A stretch of 64,000 nt of DNA, from positions 992,001 to 1,056,000 of the forward strand of contig NZ_CP117523.1 in NCBI RefSeq assembly GCF_036812735.1, in the 5' to 3' direction. The DNA comes from Terrisporobacter glycolicus ATCC 14880 = DSM 1288 (GTDB lineage Bacteria; Bacillota; Clostridia; Peptostreptococcales; Peptostreptococcaceae). Positions within the stretch are counted from its first letter, which is position 1; each line of letters begins with the position of its first letter. Below the pieces are notes generated by a model that saw only the letters and a program-made list of their open reading frames with translations, was not told the origin of the DNA and ran no database searches. Position numbers and translations under genes: made by a program. Shown here in pieces: positions 25,490 through 34,846 of this stretch.

Positions 25490-26564
25490 TGTTCCAATTA
25501 AGAATTGTAATCTGAGTTGTGAATATTGTTATATTTCGGCACTTAATGAAAGTAAAAAGGGTTGTGCAAAATTTAATTATTCTCCAGAATATGTTGGGAA
25601 GTGTTTGTCTGAAGAAAGACTTGGAGGAACCTGTATTGTTAATCTCACGGGTGGAGGAGAAACATTAATTCCAAAAGAAATGCCCCAATATATTTATCAG
25701 ATATTGAAACAGGGGCATTATTTAGAAGTCGTAACGAATGGAACGCTTACAAATAGATTTGATGAAATAGCACAGTTTCCTAAAGAACTGTTAGAGCGGC
25801 TAGAATTTAAGTTTTCATTTCATTACTTGGAATTAAAGGAAAGAGGATGGTTCGATAAATTTTTTGAAAATGTAAAGAAGATGCGAGACAGCGGTTGTTC
25901 ATTTACTATAGAACTTATGCCATATGATAAACTAATTCCAGAAATCACAAATATAATTGGTTTGTGCCAAAGAGAATTAGGTGCAACATGTCAGATAACT
26001 GTTGGTAGAAATGATTTAAAAAAAGATAAAGATTTATTAACTACCTTGACGAGAGAGGAATATGAAAAAACATGGTCAGTTTTTAACTCCGATATGTTTA
26101 ATTTTAAACTTGATATTTTTAAGAAAAAAGTGACAGATTTCTGTTATGCGGGACTGTGTAGTTTATATGTTGATTTAGGAACTGGCTCTGCGAAGCCATG
26201 TTATGGGCAATTGAGTAATCAAAATATTTTTGAAAATATTCATAAAAAGATAATATTTGAACCAGTTGGAAAGCACTGTAGACAACCATATTGTTATAAT
26301 GGACATGCATTTCTATCGCTAGGTGTTGTTCCAAATTTTAAAGCACCAACATATTCTGACATAAGGAACAGAACTTGTCAGGATGGAACAGAATGGTTGA
26401 AACCTAGTGTAAAAGAAGCTTTTTCTCAAAAACTTATTGATGAAAACGATGAATGGACAAATATGAAAAAAGTATGCTATGAATTAGCATATCCAATAAA
26501 ATTTTTAAAAACAGCAATTTATGACTGGAAAGAAATATATGAAAAAGTTCTGAAAAGAAGATAG
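25461..26564 (+). CDS. Radical SAM enzyme inside the polysaccharide locus
   Basis: A 367-residue radical SAM protein. The cluster motif is CNLSCEYCY near residues 13-21 (CxxxCxxC), followed by LTGGGETLIP, the SAM-contacting GGE. More cysteines lie in the C-terminal third (DFCYAGLCS, AKPCYGQ, KHCRQPYCY, RNRTC), as in SPASM-like enzymes that hold extra iron-sulfur clusters, though the spacing is not the textbook one. The gene overlaps the pyruvyl transferase gene and is followed by the polymerase, so it belongs to the locus. Substrate unknown: sugar, lipid carrier or peptide modification are possible. Confidence 0.8.
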   Translation: MKIKRLLVINVPIKNCNLSCEYCYISALNESKKGCAKFNYSPEYVGKCLSEERLGGTCIVNLTGGGETLIPKEMPQYIYQILKQGHYLEVVTNGTLTNRFDEIAQFPKELLERLEFKFSFHYLELKERGWFDKFFENVKKMRDSGCSFTIELMPYDKLIPEITNIIGLCQRELGATCQITVGRNDLKKDKDLLTTLTREEYEKTWSVFNSDMFNFKLDIFKKKVTDFCYAGLCSLYVDLGTGSAKPCYGQLSNQNIFENIHKKIIFEPVGKHCRQPYCYNGHAFLSLGVVPNFKAPTYSDIRNRTCQDGTEWLKPSVKEAFSQKLIDENDEWTNMKKVCYELAYPIKFLKTAIYDWKEIYEKVLKRR

Positions 26565-26573
26565 GATAAGTAT

Positions 26574-27794
26574 ATGGAAAATGCAATTCAAAAAAAGAGA
26601 AATAGAAGTGAATTTATTAATGTAACAAGTTTTACAAGACAGTCTATACTTGCTTATTTGTTACTTTGGTACATATATGAGCCTTTTGTATGGAATATAC
26701 TTCAAAACACGTTTCATATTCATTCAGTAATAGAATATATTTTTAACACTATTATTATTTGTTGTTCGATTATAATAGCTCGTAAGATTAATAAAAAGAT
26801 TTTTTATTTTTTAATATTATTTCTTATAACATTACTTGCGAATTACCTAGTTGTAGATTACAAGTACTATGTAATGATAGAAGGAATACAGGCATTATTT
26901 GGCATTTTCATTCCTTGTTTTTGTATCGCAAATAAGTTTTTTGATTTAGAAATATTTCTTGATAAATGGTACAAGTTTTCACTGCAAAATTTAATACTAG
27001 TTGCTATTTCGGTAGTTTTATTAAAATCTAACTTAGTACACTATTCAATATTTACAAGTATTTGTGTTCCAAATGTGTTTATCATTTCGTATAAAGTTTT
27101 GCAATCAGAAAATAAGTCGAAACTTAGAATGCCTATAGCAATGATAAATATATTAATAACTGGGTTACTTGGTGGACGAATGGCGGCAATTGTATCAGTT
27201 TTTATGTTGTTGTTAGCATATGTTTTATCAAGAAAGACGAAGCTTTGGAAAAAGGTCCTTTTGATAATTGCAATTATTTTTATCTCTTTTATGATAATTA
27301 ACTATTTTCAACTAATAATACTGTGGCTAAATAATTGTATGAAAATATTTGGAATTCGTTCCAGATCTATAGAATTACTAATTACTCAATTGAGTAGTAA
27401 TGAAATATATCTAACAAATAGAGACTCTATATATACATTATGCATTGAATATATAAAAAACAGAGTAGGATTACCGGGAGGGTTTGGTGTACCATTATAT
27501 TTAACATCTGGAGAGTATTATTATACCCACAATATTATTCTTCAAATGTTTATTATATTTGGTGTACCTGGCACAATTTTATTGGGAATGATCATGATTA
27601 TTCGTGCAATAAAGCTGAAAAGAAAGTATTCTGACAAAGCAAACAAATTATTAGGGTTCATGTTTGTTTCATATTTATTCATAGGAATGACAGGGTCTAG
27701 CATTTGGATACATTATTTATCAACAATATTTATTGCATTGTTTTTCTTTAGCAATAATTCACTACTTATAAAAAGGAGTAAAAATGTCAAATAA
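26574..27794 (+). CDS. Wzy-type polysaccharide polymerase
   Basis: A 406-residue protein with about ten hydrophobic segments and no sequence motif beyond topology. A large exterior loop holds NRVGLPGGFGVPLY and YYTHNIILQMFIIFG, an arrangement common in O-antigen polymerases. It lies between repeat-unit genes and the flippase, as Wzy usually does. It should join flipped repeat units outside the membrane. Wzy sequences diverge strongly, so topology and position carry the call. Overlaps the flippase gene by 11 bases. Confidence 0.72.
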   Translation: MENAIQKKRNRSEFINVTSFTRQSILAYLLLWYIYEPFVWNILQNTFHIHSVIEYIFNTIIICCSIIIARKINKKIFYFLILFLITLLANYLVVDYKYYVMIEGIQALFGIFIPCFCIANKFFDLEIFLDKWYKFSLQNLILVAISVVLLKSNLVHYSIFTSICVPNVFIISYKVLQSENKSKLRMPIAMINILITGLLGGRMAAIVSVFMLLLAYVLSRKTKLWKKVLLIIAIIFISFMIINYFQLIILWLNNCMKIFGIRSRSIELLITQLSSNEIYLTNRDSIYTLCIEYIKNRVGLPGGFGVPLYLTSGEYYYTHNIILQMFIIFGVPGTILLGMIMIIRAIKLKRKYSDKANKLLGFMFVSYLFIGMTGSSIWIHYLSTIFIALFFFSNNSLLIKRSKNVK

Positions 27795-29229
27795 TTTATT
27801 TAGTAAATATAAAATAATGTCTGAGGAAATGAAAGCAGCATTTTGGTATGCTGTTAGTAATATTGGTCAGAAAATTGCACCATGGCTTGTAATGATTATC
27901 TTAACACATATGCTAGCAACAACCCAATATGGAGTTTACTCTATATTTTTATCATGGACAGAGATTGTCGAAATTGTTATAACTTTACGCATATATAGTA
28001 ATGGATATGTGGCTGGATTGGTTCAGAATAGTTCATCAAGAGGAGTTTATACTGCAACAATGCAAAAGTTATGTTTCTTTTTGATAACTTTTTGGTTATG
28101 TGTATATTTAATTTGTAATACTTTTATTACAAAAGTAATGGGAATTGATTTCTCTTTAGTTTTACTAATGATTATTTCTTTTTATGGTACAACAGGGTTT
28201 GGTTTATGGGCATCGCGACAAAGAGTTGATAACAATTATAGAGTAATGTTTGTAGCTACATTATTTTATGGTATATTAGGGCCAATTGCAGGGGCATTAA
28301 CAGTTTTTATGAAAATAGATAACCCCATATTAGTAGTTGTTATTGTAAGGACATTCATTCAATTACTTGTAGCAATACCTTTTATTATTTCTAATATAAG
28401 AGGTCAACTAAGAAGATTCGATTTTCAATTGGCTAGGGAAGCTATAGAATATAATTTACCGCTGATACCATATTATCTTTCGATGGTTATACTAAACCAA
28501 TCGGATCGTTTAATGATTCAACGTTTTGAAGGATATGAGAAAGCTGGTATATATAGCGTTGCTTATAGCGCTGCCATGATGATTTTTATTATTAGTGGCG
28601 CTCTGAATTTATCATTGCAACCTTGGCTGTTTAGAGGGTTAAAAAGAAAACTTAATGATAACCAATCTAATCTAATTACAACAGGAACGATTATTGTTGC
28701 AATTTGTGCTGTGTTTATGATTGTCCTGGCTCCAGAAGCAATTCTAATTTTAGGTGGGGAAAAATATTTAGAGGCAATTTGGATAGTACCGCCAGTAGTG
28801 ATAAGTGTAATTGTAATGTTTATATATCAACAGTTTGCAAATGTACTTTTCTACTTTAAAAGCACTAGAATGATTCTATTTGCATCGGTAATTTCTGCTG
28901 CGCTTAATATAATACTTAATGCATATTTTATACCAATATATGGGTATTATGCTGCAGGGTATACAACTCTTTTTAGCTATTTGTTTGTGTTGTTCTTATA
29001 CTATAAGTTTATGAAGATGACATGTTTGAAAAACTGTGTTAATAGTTTAAACTTTTTTGATATAAAAAAACAAATGTTGGTTCTTTTAGTGTTAATAATT
29101 ATTGCAATATTTATGATGGCATTTTATAGAGGTGTGGTGATAAGATATACAGTATTTTTTGTTACATTGTTTATAATCTTTATAAAAAGAAGATGGTTTT
29201 TGCAAATGATTAAGCAAACAAAATTTTAG
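27784..29229 (+). CDS. Wzx-type flippase (polysaccharide transport protein)
   Basis: A 481-residue MATE-like/MOP-superfamily protein with about 12-14 hydrophobic segments. FWYAVSNIGQKIAPWLVM at the start and RFEGYEKAGIYSVAYSAAMM in the middle are typical of Wzx/RfbX. It should move the lipid-linked repeat unit across the membrane for the polymerase encoded just upstream. Ribosome site AAAAGGAG in the end of the wzy-like gene. Confidence 0.88.
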   Translation: MSNNLFSKYKIMSEEMKAAFWYAVSNIGQKIAPWLVMIILTHMLATTQYGVYSIFLSWTEIVEIVITLRIYSNGYVAGLVQNSSSRGVYTATMQKLCFFLITFWLCVYLICNTFITKVMGIDFSLVLLMIISFYGTTGFGLWASRQRVDNNYRVMFVATLFYGILGPIAGALTVFMKIDNPILVVVIVRTFIQLLVAIPFIISNIRGQLRRFDFQLAREAIEYNLPLIPYYLSMVILNQSDRLMIQRFEGYEKAGIYSVAYSAAMMIFIISGALNLSLQPWLFRGLKRKLNDNQSNLITTGTIIVAICAVFMIVLAPEAILILGGEKYLEAIWIVPPVVISVIVMFIYQQFANVLFYFKSTRMILFASVISAALNIILNAYFIPIYGYYAAGYTTLFSYLFVLFLYYKFMKMTCLKNCVNSLNFFDIKKQMLVLLVLIIIAIFMMAFYRGVVIRYTVFFVTLFIIFIKRRWFLQMIKQTKF

Positions 29230-29247
29230 GAAGTTAGGATACTGAAA

Positions 29248-30081
29248 ATGAAGAAGAACATTATTAAAGGAGTAGTGATAATAGTATTTATCTCTGTTGT
29301 ATTTTTACTTGTAAGGATAATCAAGATAAAATATGATTTTAGAAATGCAATACATATCAAGGCAGAAAAAATTATTGATATTCCTAATATAAGTCAAAGT
29401 AATACTGGATTTACGTGTACTGGATTTTATTATGATAAAGAAAATAAGCAATTTTACGTGGGTAATGCAGGTAAAGAAAAACCAGGAGATGATATATTCA
29501 AAGCTACAATAGAAGTTATTTCTAAGAATTTTACTGATATTGAGAAATCAATAGAGTGTTATAAAATATTCCCACAAATGCGAGATATTCAAGGAGTTAC
29601 AAAAGCCACTGATAATACATTGTGGATTTGCTCTTATGGAGAAAATAAGGTAAGAAACTTGGATGTTGATGGAAAACCTAAATTTGAGTTTGGTGTGAAA
29701 TCACCATCTGGTATTGCATTTGATCCAGGAACAGAAAGTCTTTGGGTGCTGTCTAATGATAGACTTATTAATTATAGTACTGATGGATATGAGATAAAGA
29801 GTTTTCCAGTAAAGGTAAAAGGACAGGACCAACTGTATTTTGATGAAGTTAGTAATACTATGTATTTTACAGCTGGAGTTAATTATAAAGGTGAAAATTA
29901 TGTTTATACTATAAATTTGAAAAATGGTAAATACAATCCAGTATATATACTTGAAGATTCATATGCAATTGAAGGAATCACTATTATTGATGAGTATATG
30001 TATATTTTAAATGATGGATATTATCATGATGCAAAAGAGGCAAATAATCAGGTTAATATTTATCGATTGAAAGGTGAGTAA
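29248..30081 (+). CDS. Membrane-anchored beta-propeller-like protein
   Basis: A 277-residue protein with an N-terminal anchor helix (about 8-27) and then repeated beta-sheet blades of the NHL/SMP-30 style: CTGFYYDKENKQFYVGN, DIQGVTKATDNTLWIC, SGIAFDPGTESLWVLS, QLYFDEVSNTMYF and EGITIIDEYMYILND. No catalytic signature is seen. As last gene of the co-directional locus it may bind or trim the polymer outside the cell, but this is inference from position. Confidence 0.65.
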   Translation: MKKNIIKGVVIIVFISVVFLLVRIIKIKYDFRNAIHIKAEKIIDIPNISQSNTGFTCTGFYYDKENKQFYVGNAGKEKPGDDIFKATIEVISKNFTDIEKSIECYKIFPQMRDIQGVTKATDNTLWICSYGENKVRNLDVDGKPKFEFGVKSPSGIAFDPGTESLWVLSNDRLINYSTDGYEIKSFPVKVKGQDQLYFDEVSNTMYFTAGVNYKGENYVYTINLKNGKYNPVYILEDSYAIEGITIIDEYMYILNDGYYHDAKEANNQVNIYRLKGE

Positions 30082-30100
30082 TTATATTAGGATTAAATTA

Positions 30101-30145
30101 AGTTATTAGGTGTCACACATAATTTATGCGTAACACCTAATAACT
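30101..30145. terminator. Long hairpin between convergent genes
   Basis: AGTTATTAGGTGT (30101-30113) pairs perfectly with ACACCTAATAACT (30133-30145). There is no T tract on either side, but its position between converging genes suggests a transcription barrier. Confidence 0.55.
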
Positions 30146-30148
30146 CCT

Positions 30149-31633
30149 CTAATCGCGTTGGAATAAATCCCTTGTATAAACTTTTTCTTTTATATCATCT
30201 AGACAAGGGTCATATCTATTAGCTATAATGCTTTTGCTCAATTTCTTGAATTCTTCAATGTTATTGACTACCTTTGAACCAAAGAAAGTGCTTCCATTTT
30301 CTAATGCTGGTTCATAAATAATTACAGTAGCTCCCTTTGCTTTCAAACGTTTCATAATGCCTTGTATACTGCTCTGACGGAAGTTATCAGAATTACTTTT
30401 CATTGTTAATCGATAAATTCCGATTACAACTTCTTTTTCTTGTTCTGATGAATAATCTCCATGAGAATAATAATCATAGTAGCCAGTCATATTCAATACT
30501 CTATCTGCAATGAAGTCTTTTCTTGTACGATTACTTTCTACTATGGCACTCATCATATTTTGAGGAACTTCATTATAGTTTGCAAGTAATTGTTTAGTAT
30601 CCTTTGGTAAACAGTATCCTCCGTATCCAAAGCTTGGATTATTGTAATGTGTTCCGATTCTTGGATCTAAGCATACACCATCAATAATCGATTTGGTGTT
30701 TAAGCCCTTCATTTCTGCATATGTGTCTAATTCGTTGAAATAAGATACACGTAATGCTAAGTATGTATTGGAAAATAACTTTACAGCTTCTGCCTCAGTA
30801 AATCCCATAAATAATGTAGGTATATTTTCTTTTATTGCACCTTCATGAAGAAGAGCAGCAAAAGTATGAGATGCATTTCTTAGCCTCTCGTCTGTTTGAT
30901 CAGTAGATACTATAATACGGCTTGGATAAAGATTATCATATAATGCTTTAGATTCTCTTAAGAACTCAGGGCTGAATATAATGTTTTTTGTGTTATATTT
31001 TTTACGTACACTAGCTGTATAACCAACTGGAATTGTAGATTTTATGACCATAATTGCATTTGGATTTACTTTTAAAACTAATTCAATAACAGCTTCTACA
31101 GCAGAGGTGTCAAAATAATTTTTTTTGCTGTCATAGTTAGTTGGAGCAGCAATTACAACAAAGTCTGCATCTTTATATGCTGTTTCAGCATCGATAGTAG
31201 CAATTAAATCCAAATCATTTTTTGCAAGATATTTTTCAATATAATCATCCTGAATAGGGGATTTCCTATTATTAATCATTTCAACCTTTTCAGGAATAAT
31301 ATCAACTGCTGTCACATGATTATGTTGTGCTAGTAATGTTGCAATTGATAATCCTACATAACCAGTACCTGCAACTGCGATATTAAGTGGAGAAAACTTT
31401 TTAAAAGTATCTGTAGTATCTTGGTTTACAAATAATGAAATAGGTTCAAAATCAAGAACTTCCCCTAGCTTTTCTAATTGTGGAATTGATGGAATATAAT
31501 CTAGAGATTCTAAACGGCTAATCATTGCACGGTTTATATTAGTAAGATCAGCTAATTGCTGTTGTGTAATATTTTTTTCTTTTCTGGATTCTATAATTTT
31601 TTTTGCCAGAAGTAGTGATGACAATTTTTTCAT
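30149..31633 (-). CDS. XRE-type HTH fused to UDP-glucose/GDP-mannose dehydrogenase
   Basis: A 494-residue fusion. ATG at 31633 follows AGAAAGGA; a GTG at 31657 is in frame but weaker. Residues about 9-64 are a Cro/C1-type helix-turn-helix ([20 protein letters not shown]). From about 83 on it is a nucleotide-sugar dehydrogenase: NAD motif [30 protein letters not shown], and catalytic Cys341 in [10 protein letters not shown]. It should oxidise a UDP-hexose to the uronic acid, supplying the polysaccharide. The HTH suggests it also binds DNA, perhaps near its own promoter or the locus. It is transcribed against the locus. Confidence 0.85.
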   Translation of the reverse strand: MKKLSSLLLAKKIIESRKEKNITQQQLADLTNINRAMISRLESLDYIPSIPQLEKLGEVLDFEPISLFVNQDTTDTFKKFSPLNIAVAGTGYVGLSIATLLAQHNHVTAVDIIPEKVEMINNRKSPIQDDYIEKYLAKNDLDLIATIDAETAYKDADFVVIAAPTNYDSKKNYFDTSAVEAVIELVLKVNPNAIMVIKSTIPVGYTASVRKKYNTKNIIFSPEFLRESKALYDNLYPSRIIVSTDQTDERLRNASHTFAALLHEGAIKENIPTLFMGFTEAEAVKLFSNTYLALRVSYFNELDTYAEMKGLNTKSIIDGVCLDPRIGTHYNNPSFGYGGYCLPKDTKQLLANYNEVPQNMMSAIVESNRTRKDFIADRVLNMTGYYDYYSHGDYSSEQEKEVVIGIYRLTMKSNSDNFRQSSIQGIMKRLKAKGATVIIYEPALENGSTFFGSKVVNNIEEFKKLSKSIIANRYDPCLDDIKEKVYTRDLFQRD

Positions 31634-32060
31634 GTTTATATATTTTCCTTTCTGCACCTTAAATTAATGTTATTAAAAATAACATATAAAAGGATGGTTA
31701 TCATATTGAAATATAAATATTATACCAAATACTGTAATATATCTCAATAAAGATATAATATTATTTAAAAAAATACAATAAATAAAAGATTTAAAATACA
31801 AGTTGTGATGTTTTGAATAACAAAATTAATTAAAATATGATTTTTAAATATCTTATAGTTCAGCAAAATTATAATTTCATAGTATATATTTTAAGCTAAT
31901 AAATCATGGGTTAATTATTACATTTTCAACATTAATTATTACATAATAAATTAAAAAATTAAAATTAGGTATGTGTGGTAAGAATAGAATTTTCGTAAAA
32001 GCACATTTTATTTTGTAAAATAAAATTAAAAGTAATTAAAAATAAAGGGGTAAACAATAT
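31634..32060. other. AT-rich intergenic region with repeats
   Basis: No gene is seen. It contains two copies of TTAATTATTACAT (31911-31923 and 31932-31944), 21 bases apart, and a palindrome ATTTTATTTT-GT-AAAATAAAAT (32005-32026) just before the COG2426 gene. These could be binding sites, for instance for the HTH-dehydrogenase fusion encoded alongside. Confidence 0.4.
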
Positions 32061-32591
32061 ATGGAATATATTAAATTACTTTTTTTATCAATGATTCCAA
32101 TTATAGAATTAAGAGGAGCCATACCCTTAGGTATAGCAATGGATCTAAATCCTGTATATCTATATATAACTTGTGTTATAGGATCATCTATCATATCAGT
32201 ACCAGTGGTACTAGCGTTTAGACGAGTTATAGATTTTTTTAGACATAGAAAATATTTTAATAAAGTAATTAGGTGGATTGATAAAAAAATAGAAGGAAGA
32301 GCTAAGAAGTTAAAAACTGCCAGTATAATAGGACTTATAATTTTTGTTGGTGTACCACTACCTACTACAGGATCTTGGTCTGCTTCCGCATTGGCATCTA
32401 TTTTTAAGATGAGAATAGTAAATGCATTTTTTGGAATATTTATAGGAAATGCCATAGCTGGTGTTATTATGCTAACTGTTTCCATGCATGTGGCTGATGG
32501 GAGTAGTATAGAACTAATATTAATAGTTTTAGCTGCTATGATATTAGGTCTTTATTTTATAAAAAAAGAAAAAGAAATAAAAAAAATATAA
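32061..32591 (+). CDS. COG2426 small multidrug-export-like membrane protein
   Basis: A 176-residue membrane protein of the COG2426 family. IPIIELRGAIPLGIA at the start and VGVPLPTTGSWSASALAS in the middle are the paired re-entrant motifs of this family, which is distantly related to DedA/SNARE-associated proteins. The multidrug name is historical; lipid or undecaprenyl-phosphate handling is plausible by analogy with DedA but unproven. AAAGGGG site, monocistronic, between the dehydrogenase fusion and galU. Confidence 0.8.
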   Translation: MEYIKLLFLSMIPIIELRGAIPLGIAMDLNPVYLYITCVIGSSIISVPVVLAFRRVIDFFRHRKYFNKVIRWIDKKIEGRAKKLKTASIIGLIIFVGVPLPTTGSWSASALASIFKMRIVNAFFGIFIGNAIAGVIMLTVSMHVADGSSIELILIVLAAMILGLYFIKKEKEIKKI

Positions 32592-32696
32592 GCGTAAATT
32601 AAGCTATATGATAAATAGTACATATGGCAAGGGTAAAAAGTAAATAATTAAGTAAGCTAACGTATGAGGTTGGACTTAAGGGGTACGGAGGACAAT

Positions 32697-33608
32697 ATGA
32701 GTAAAAAAGTAAAAAAGGCAATTATACCAGCAGCAGGACTTGGAACTAGGTTTTTACCTGCAACAAAAGCACAAGCCAAGGAAATGTTACCAATAGTAGA
32801 TAAACCAACGCTACAATATATAATAGAAGAGGCAATAGAATCCGGTATAGAAGAAATATTAATAGTTACAGGAAGAAATAAAAAATGCATAGAAGACCAT
32901 TTTGATAGAAGTGTGGAACTTGAACTTGAACTTGAAAAAAAGGGAAAATCTGACATGCTGGAAATGGTACAAGATATATCAAATATGGTAAATATACATT
33001 ATATTAGACAAAAAGAGCCAAAAGGACTTGGACATGCTGTACATTGTGCAAAAAGTTTTATAGGAAATGAGCCTTTTGCAGTTCTACTTGGAGATGATAT
33101 CGTAGATGCAAAAACACCTTGTTTAAGGCAAATGATAAATGCTTATGATGAATACAAAACATCTATATTAGGTGTCCAAGAAGTGGATAAAGAAAATGTA
33201 AATAAATATGGAATACTTGACGTTAAATATATAGAAAGTAGAGTATATAAAGTAAAAGATCTGATTGAAAAACCAGATGTAGAAGAAGCACCTTCAAACA
33301 TAGCAATTCTGGGAAGGTACATAATAACTCCTGAAATATTTAACATATTAGAAAATCAAGAACCAGGAAAAGGTGGGGAGATTCAACTTACTGATGCTCT
33401 TCAAACTTTGGCTATAAAGGAATCTATATACGCTTACAACTTCGAAGGCAGAAGATATGATGTAGGTGATAAATTAGGTTTCTTAGAAGCTACTGTTGAT
33501 TTTGCACTAAAAAGACCAGAACTAAGAGATGATTTTTGGGGATTTTTAAGAAATAAAGTAGGAAAAACAGAAAACAATACTCTAGATGAAGTGGCAGCAA
33601 CTGTTTAA
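32697..33608 (+). CDS. galU: UTP-glucose-1-phosphate uridylyltransferase
   Basis: A 303-residue GalU that makes UDP-glucose from UTP and glucose-1-phosphate. ATG at 32697 follows CGGAGGA. Motifs: IPAAGLGTRFLPATKAQAKEM (the usual KxxPKEM has Ala in place of Pro), EKPDVEEAPSNIAILGRYI and GGEIQLTDAL. UDP-glucose feeds galE and the dehydrogenase fusion. It precedes galE by 95 bases on the same strand, probably as one unit. Confidence 0.95.
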   Translation: MSKKVKKAIIPAAGLGTRFLPATKAQAKEMLPIVDKPTLQYIIEEAIESGIEEILIVTGRNKKCIEDHFDRSVELELELEKKGKSDMLEMVQDISNMVNIHYIRQKEPKGLGHAVHCAKSFIGNEPFAVLLGDDIVDAKTPCLRQMINAYDEYKTSILGVQEVDKENVNKYGILDVKYIESRVYKVKDLIEKPDVEEAPSNIAILGRYIITPEIFNILENQEPGKGGEIQLTDALQTLAIKESIYAYNFEGRRYDVGDKLGFLEATVDFALKRPELRDDFWGFLRNKVGKTENNTLDEVAATV

Positions 33609-33703
33609 TATAAAAAACTAATGATTTAATTTGATTAATTCAAGGTGGTAACATTTTTGTGTACACCTTTAGTTAAGTATAGAGAATAAGGGGGAGTTAA
33701 TAA

Positions 33704-34735
33704 ATGGCAGTTTTAGTAACAGGGGGAGCTGGATATATAGGAAGTCATACTGTGGTAGAATTATTGGAAGAAGGAAAAGAAGTAGTTATTGTTGATAATT
33801 TTTCAAATAGTTGTCCTATAGTTTTAGACAGAATAAAAGAAATAAGTAAAAAAGAATTTAAATTTTATGAATTAGATACTAATGATGAAATATCTTTGGA
33901 AGTAGTATTTAAAGAAAATAAAATAGATTCTGTAATACATTTTGCAGCTTTTAAAGCAGTTGGTGAATCTGTTGCAAAACCTTTAGAGTATTACAAAAAC
34001 AATTTATGTAATACACTAACAGTTTTAAGTTTGATGAAAAAACATGGAGTTAATAAATTTGTTTTCTCTTCATCGGCAACAGTATATGGAGATCCACATA
34101 CTTGCCCAATAACAGAAGGTTTCCCACTAAGCACTACAAATCCTTATGGAGCAACAAAACTTATGATAGAGGATATGCTGAGAGATATATGTAAGGCAGA
34201 TCCTAATCTTCATATTTCTATTCTTAGATATTTTAATCCAGTGGGAGCTCATGAAAGCGGACTAATAGGAGAAGATCCTAATGGTATCCCGAATAACTTA
34301 ATGCCTTATATTTCTCAAGTTGCAGTAGGAAAACTTGAACAATTAAGTGTATTTGGCAATGATTACAATACACCTGATGGAACGGGAGTTAGAGATTATA
34401 TACATGTGGTTGATTTGGCAAAAGGACATTTAAAAGCTTTAGAGAAACTTGATAGTTTACCAGGGTTAGTTACTTATAACCTGGGAACAGGAAATGGCTA
34501 TAGTGTACTTGATATGATAAATGCTTTTAGCAAAGCAAGTGGAAAAGAAGTTGTATATAAAATCGTAGATAGAAGACCAGGAGATGTCGCTATGTGTTAT
34601 GCAGATTCAAGTAAGGCTAACAAAGAACTTGGTTGGGAAGCTAAGTTTGGTGTGGAAGAAATGTGTAAAGACACTTGGAGATGGCAGTGTAATAATCCTA
34701 ATGGATATAAACAACTAGAATACTGCGAAAATTAA
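33704..34735 (+). CDS. galE: UDP-glucose 4-epimerase
   Basis: A 343-residue SDR enzyme interconverting UDP-glucose and UDP-galactose. NAD motif [10 protein letters not shown] at the N-terminus, [11 protein letters not shown] with the catalytic Ser/Thr, and YGATK with the Tyr-Lys pair; [15 protein letters not shown] is the sugar-binding segment. Full length. AAGGGGGAG site eight bases before the ATG. Together with galU and the UDP-sugar dehydrogenase it gives precursor sugars for the polysaccharide locus. Confidence 0.95.
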   Translation: MAVLVTGGAGYIGSHTVVELLEEGKEVVIVDNFSNSCPIVLDRIKEISKKEFKFYELDTNDEISLEVVFKENKIDSVIHFAAFKAVGESVAKPLEYYKNNLCNTLTVLSLMKKHGVNKFVFSSSATVYGDPHTCPITEGFPLSTTNPYGATKLMIEDMLRDICKADPNLHISILRYFNPVGAHESGLIGEDPNGIPNNLMPYISQVAVGKLEQLSVFGNDYNTPDGTGVRDYIHVVDLAKGHLKALEKLDSLPGLVTYNLGTGNGYSVLDMINAFSKASGKEVVYKIVDRRPGDVAMCYADSSKANKELGWEAKFGVEEMCKDTWRWQCNNPNGYKQLEYCEN

Positions 34736-34846
34736 ACTTTACATTTTTAAGGATGTATTTTGATTATATACATCATTTCCTATAATTATTAGTAATACAA
34801 GAAAATACATATTAAATAGGGGAGAAATAGTGGTGAAAATAAAAAA

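Noticed and set aside
34752-34774. Hairpin GATGTAT/ATACATC after galE as terminator
   Set aside because: Short AT-rich stem with a poor T run; not convincing.
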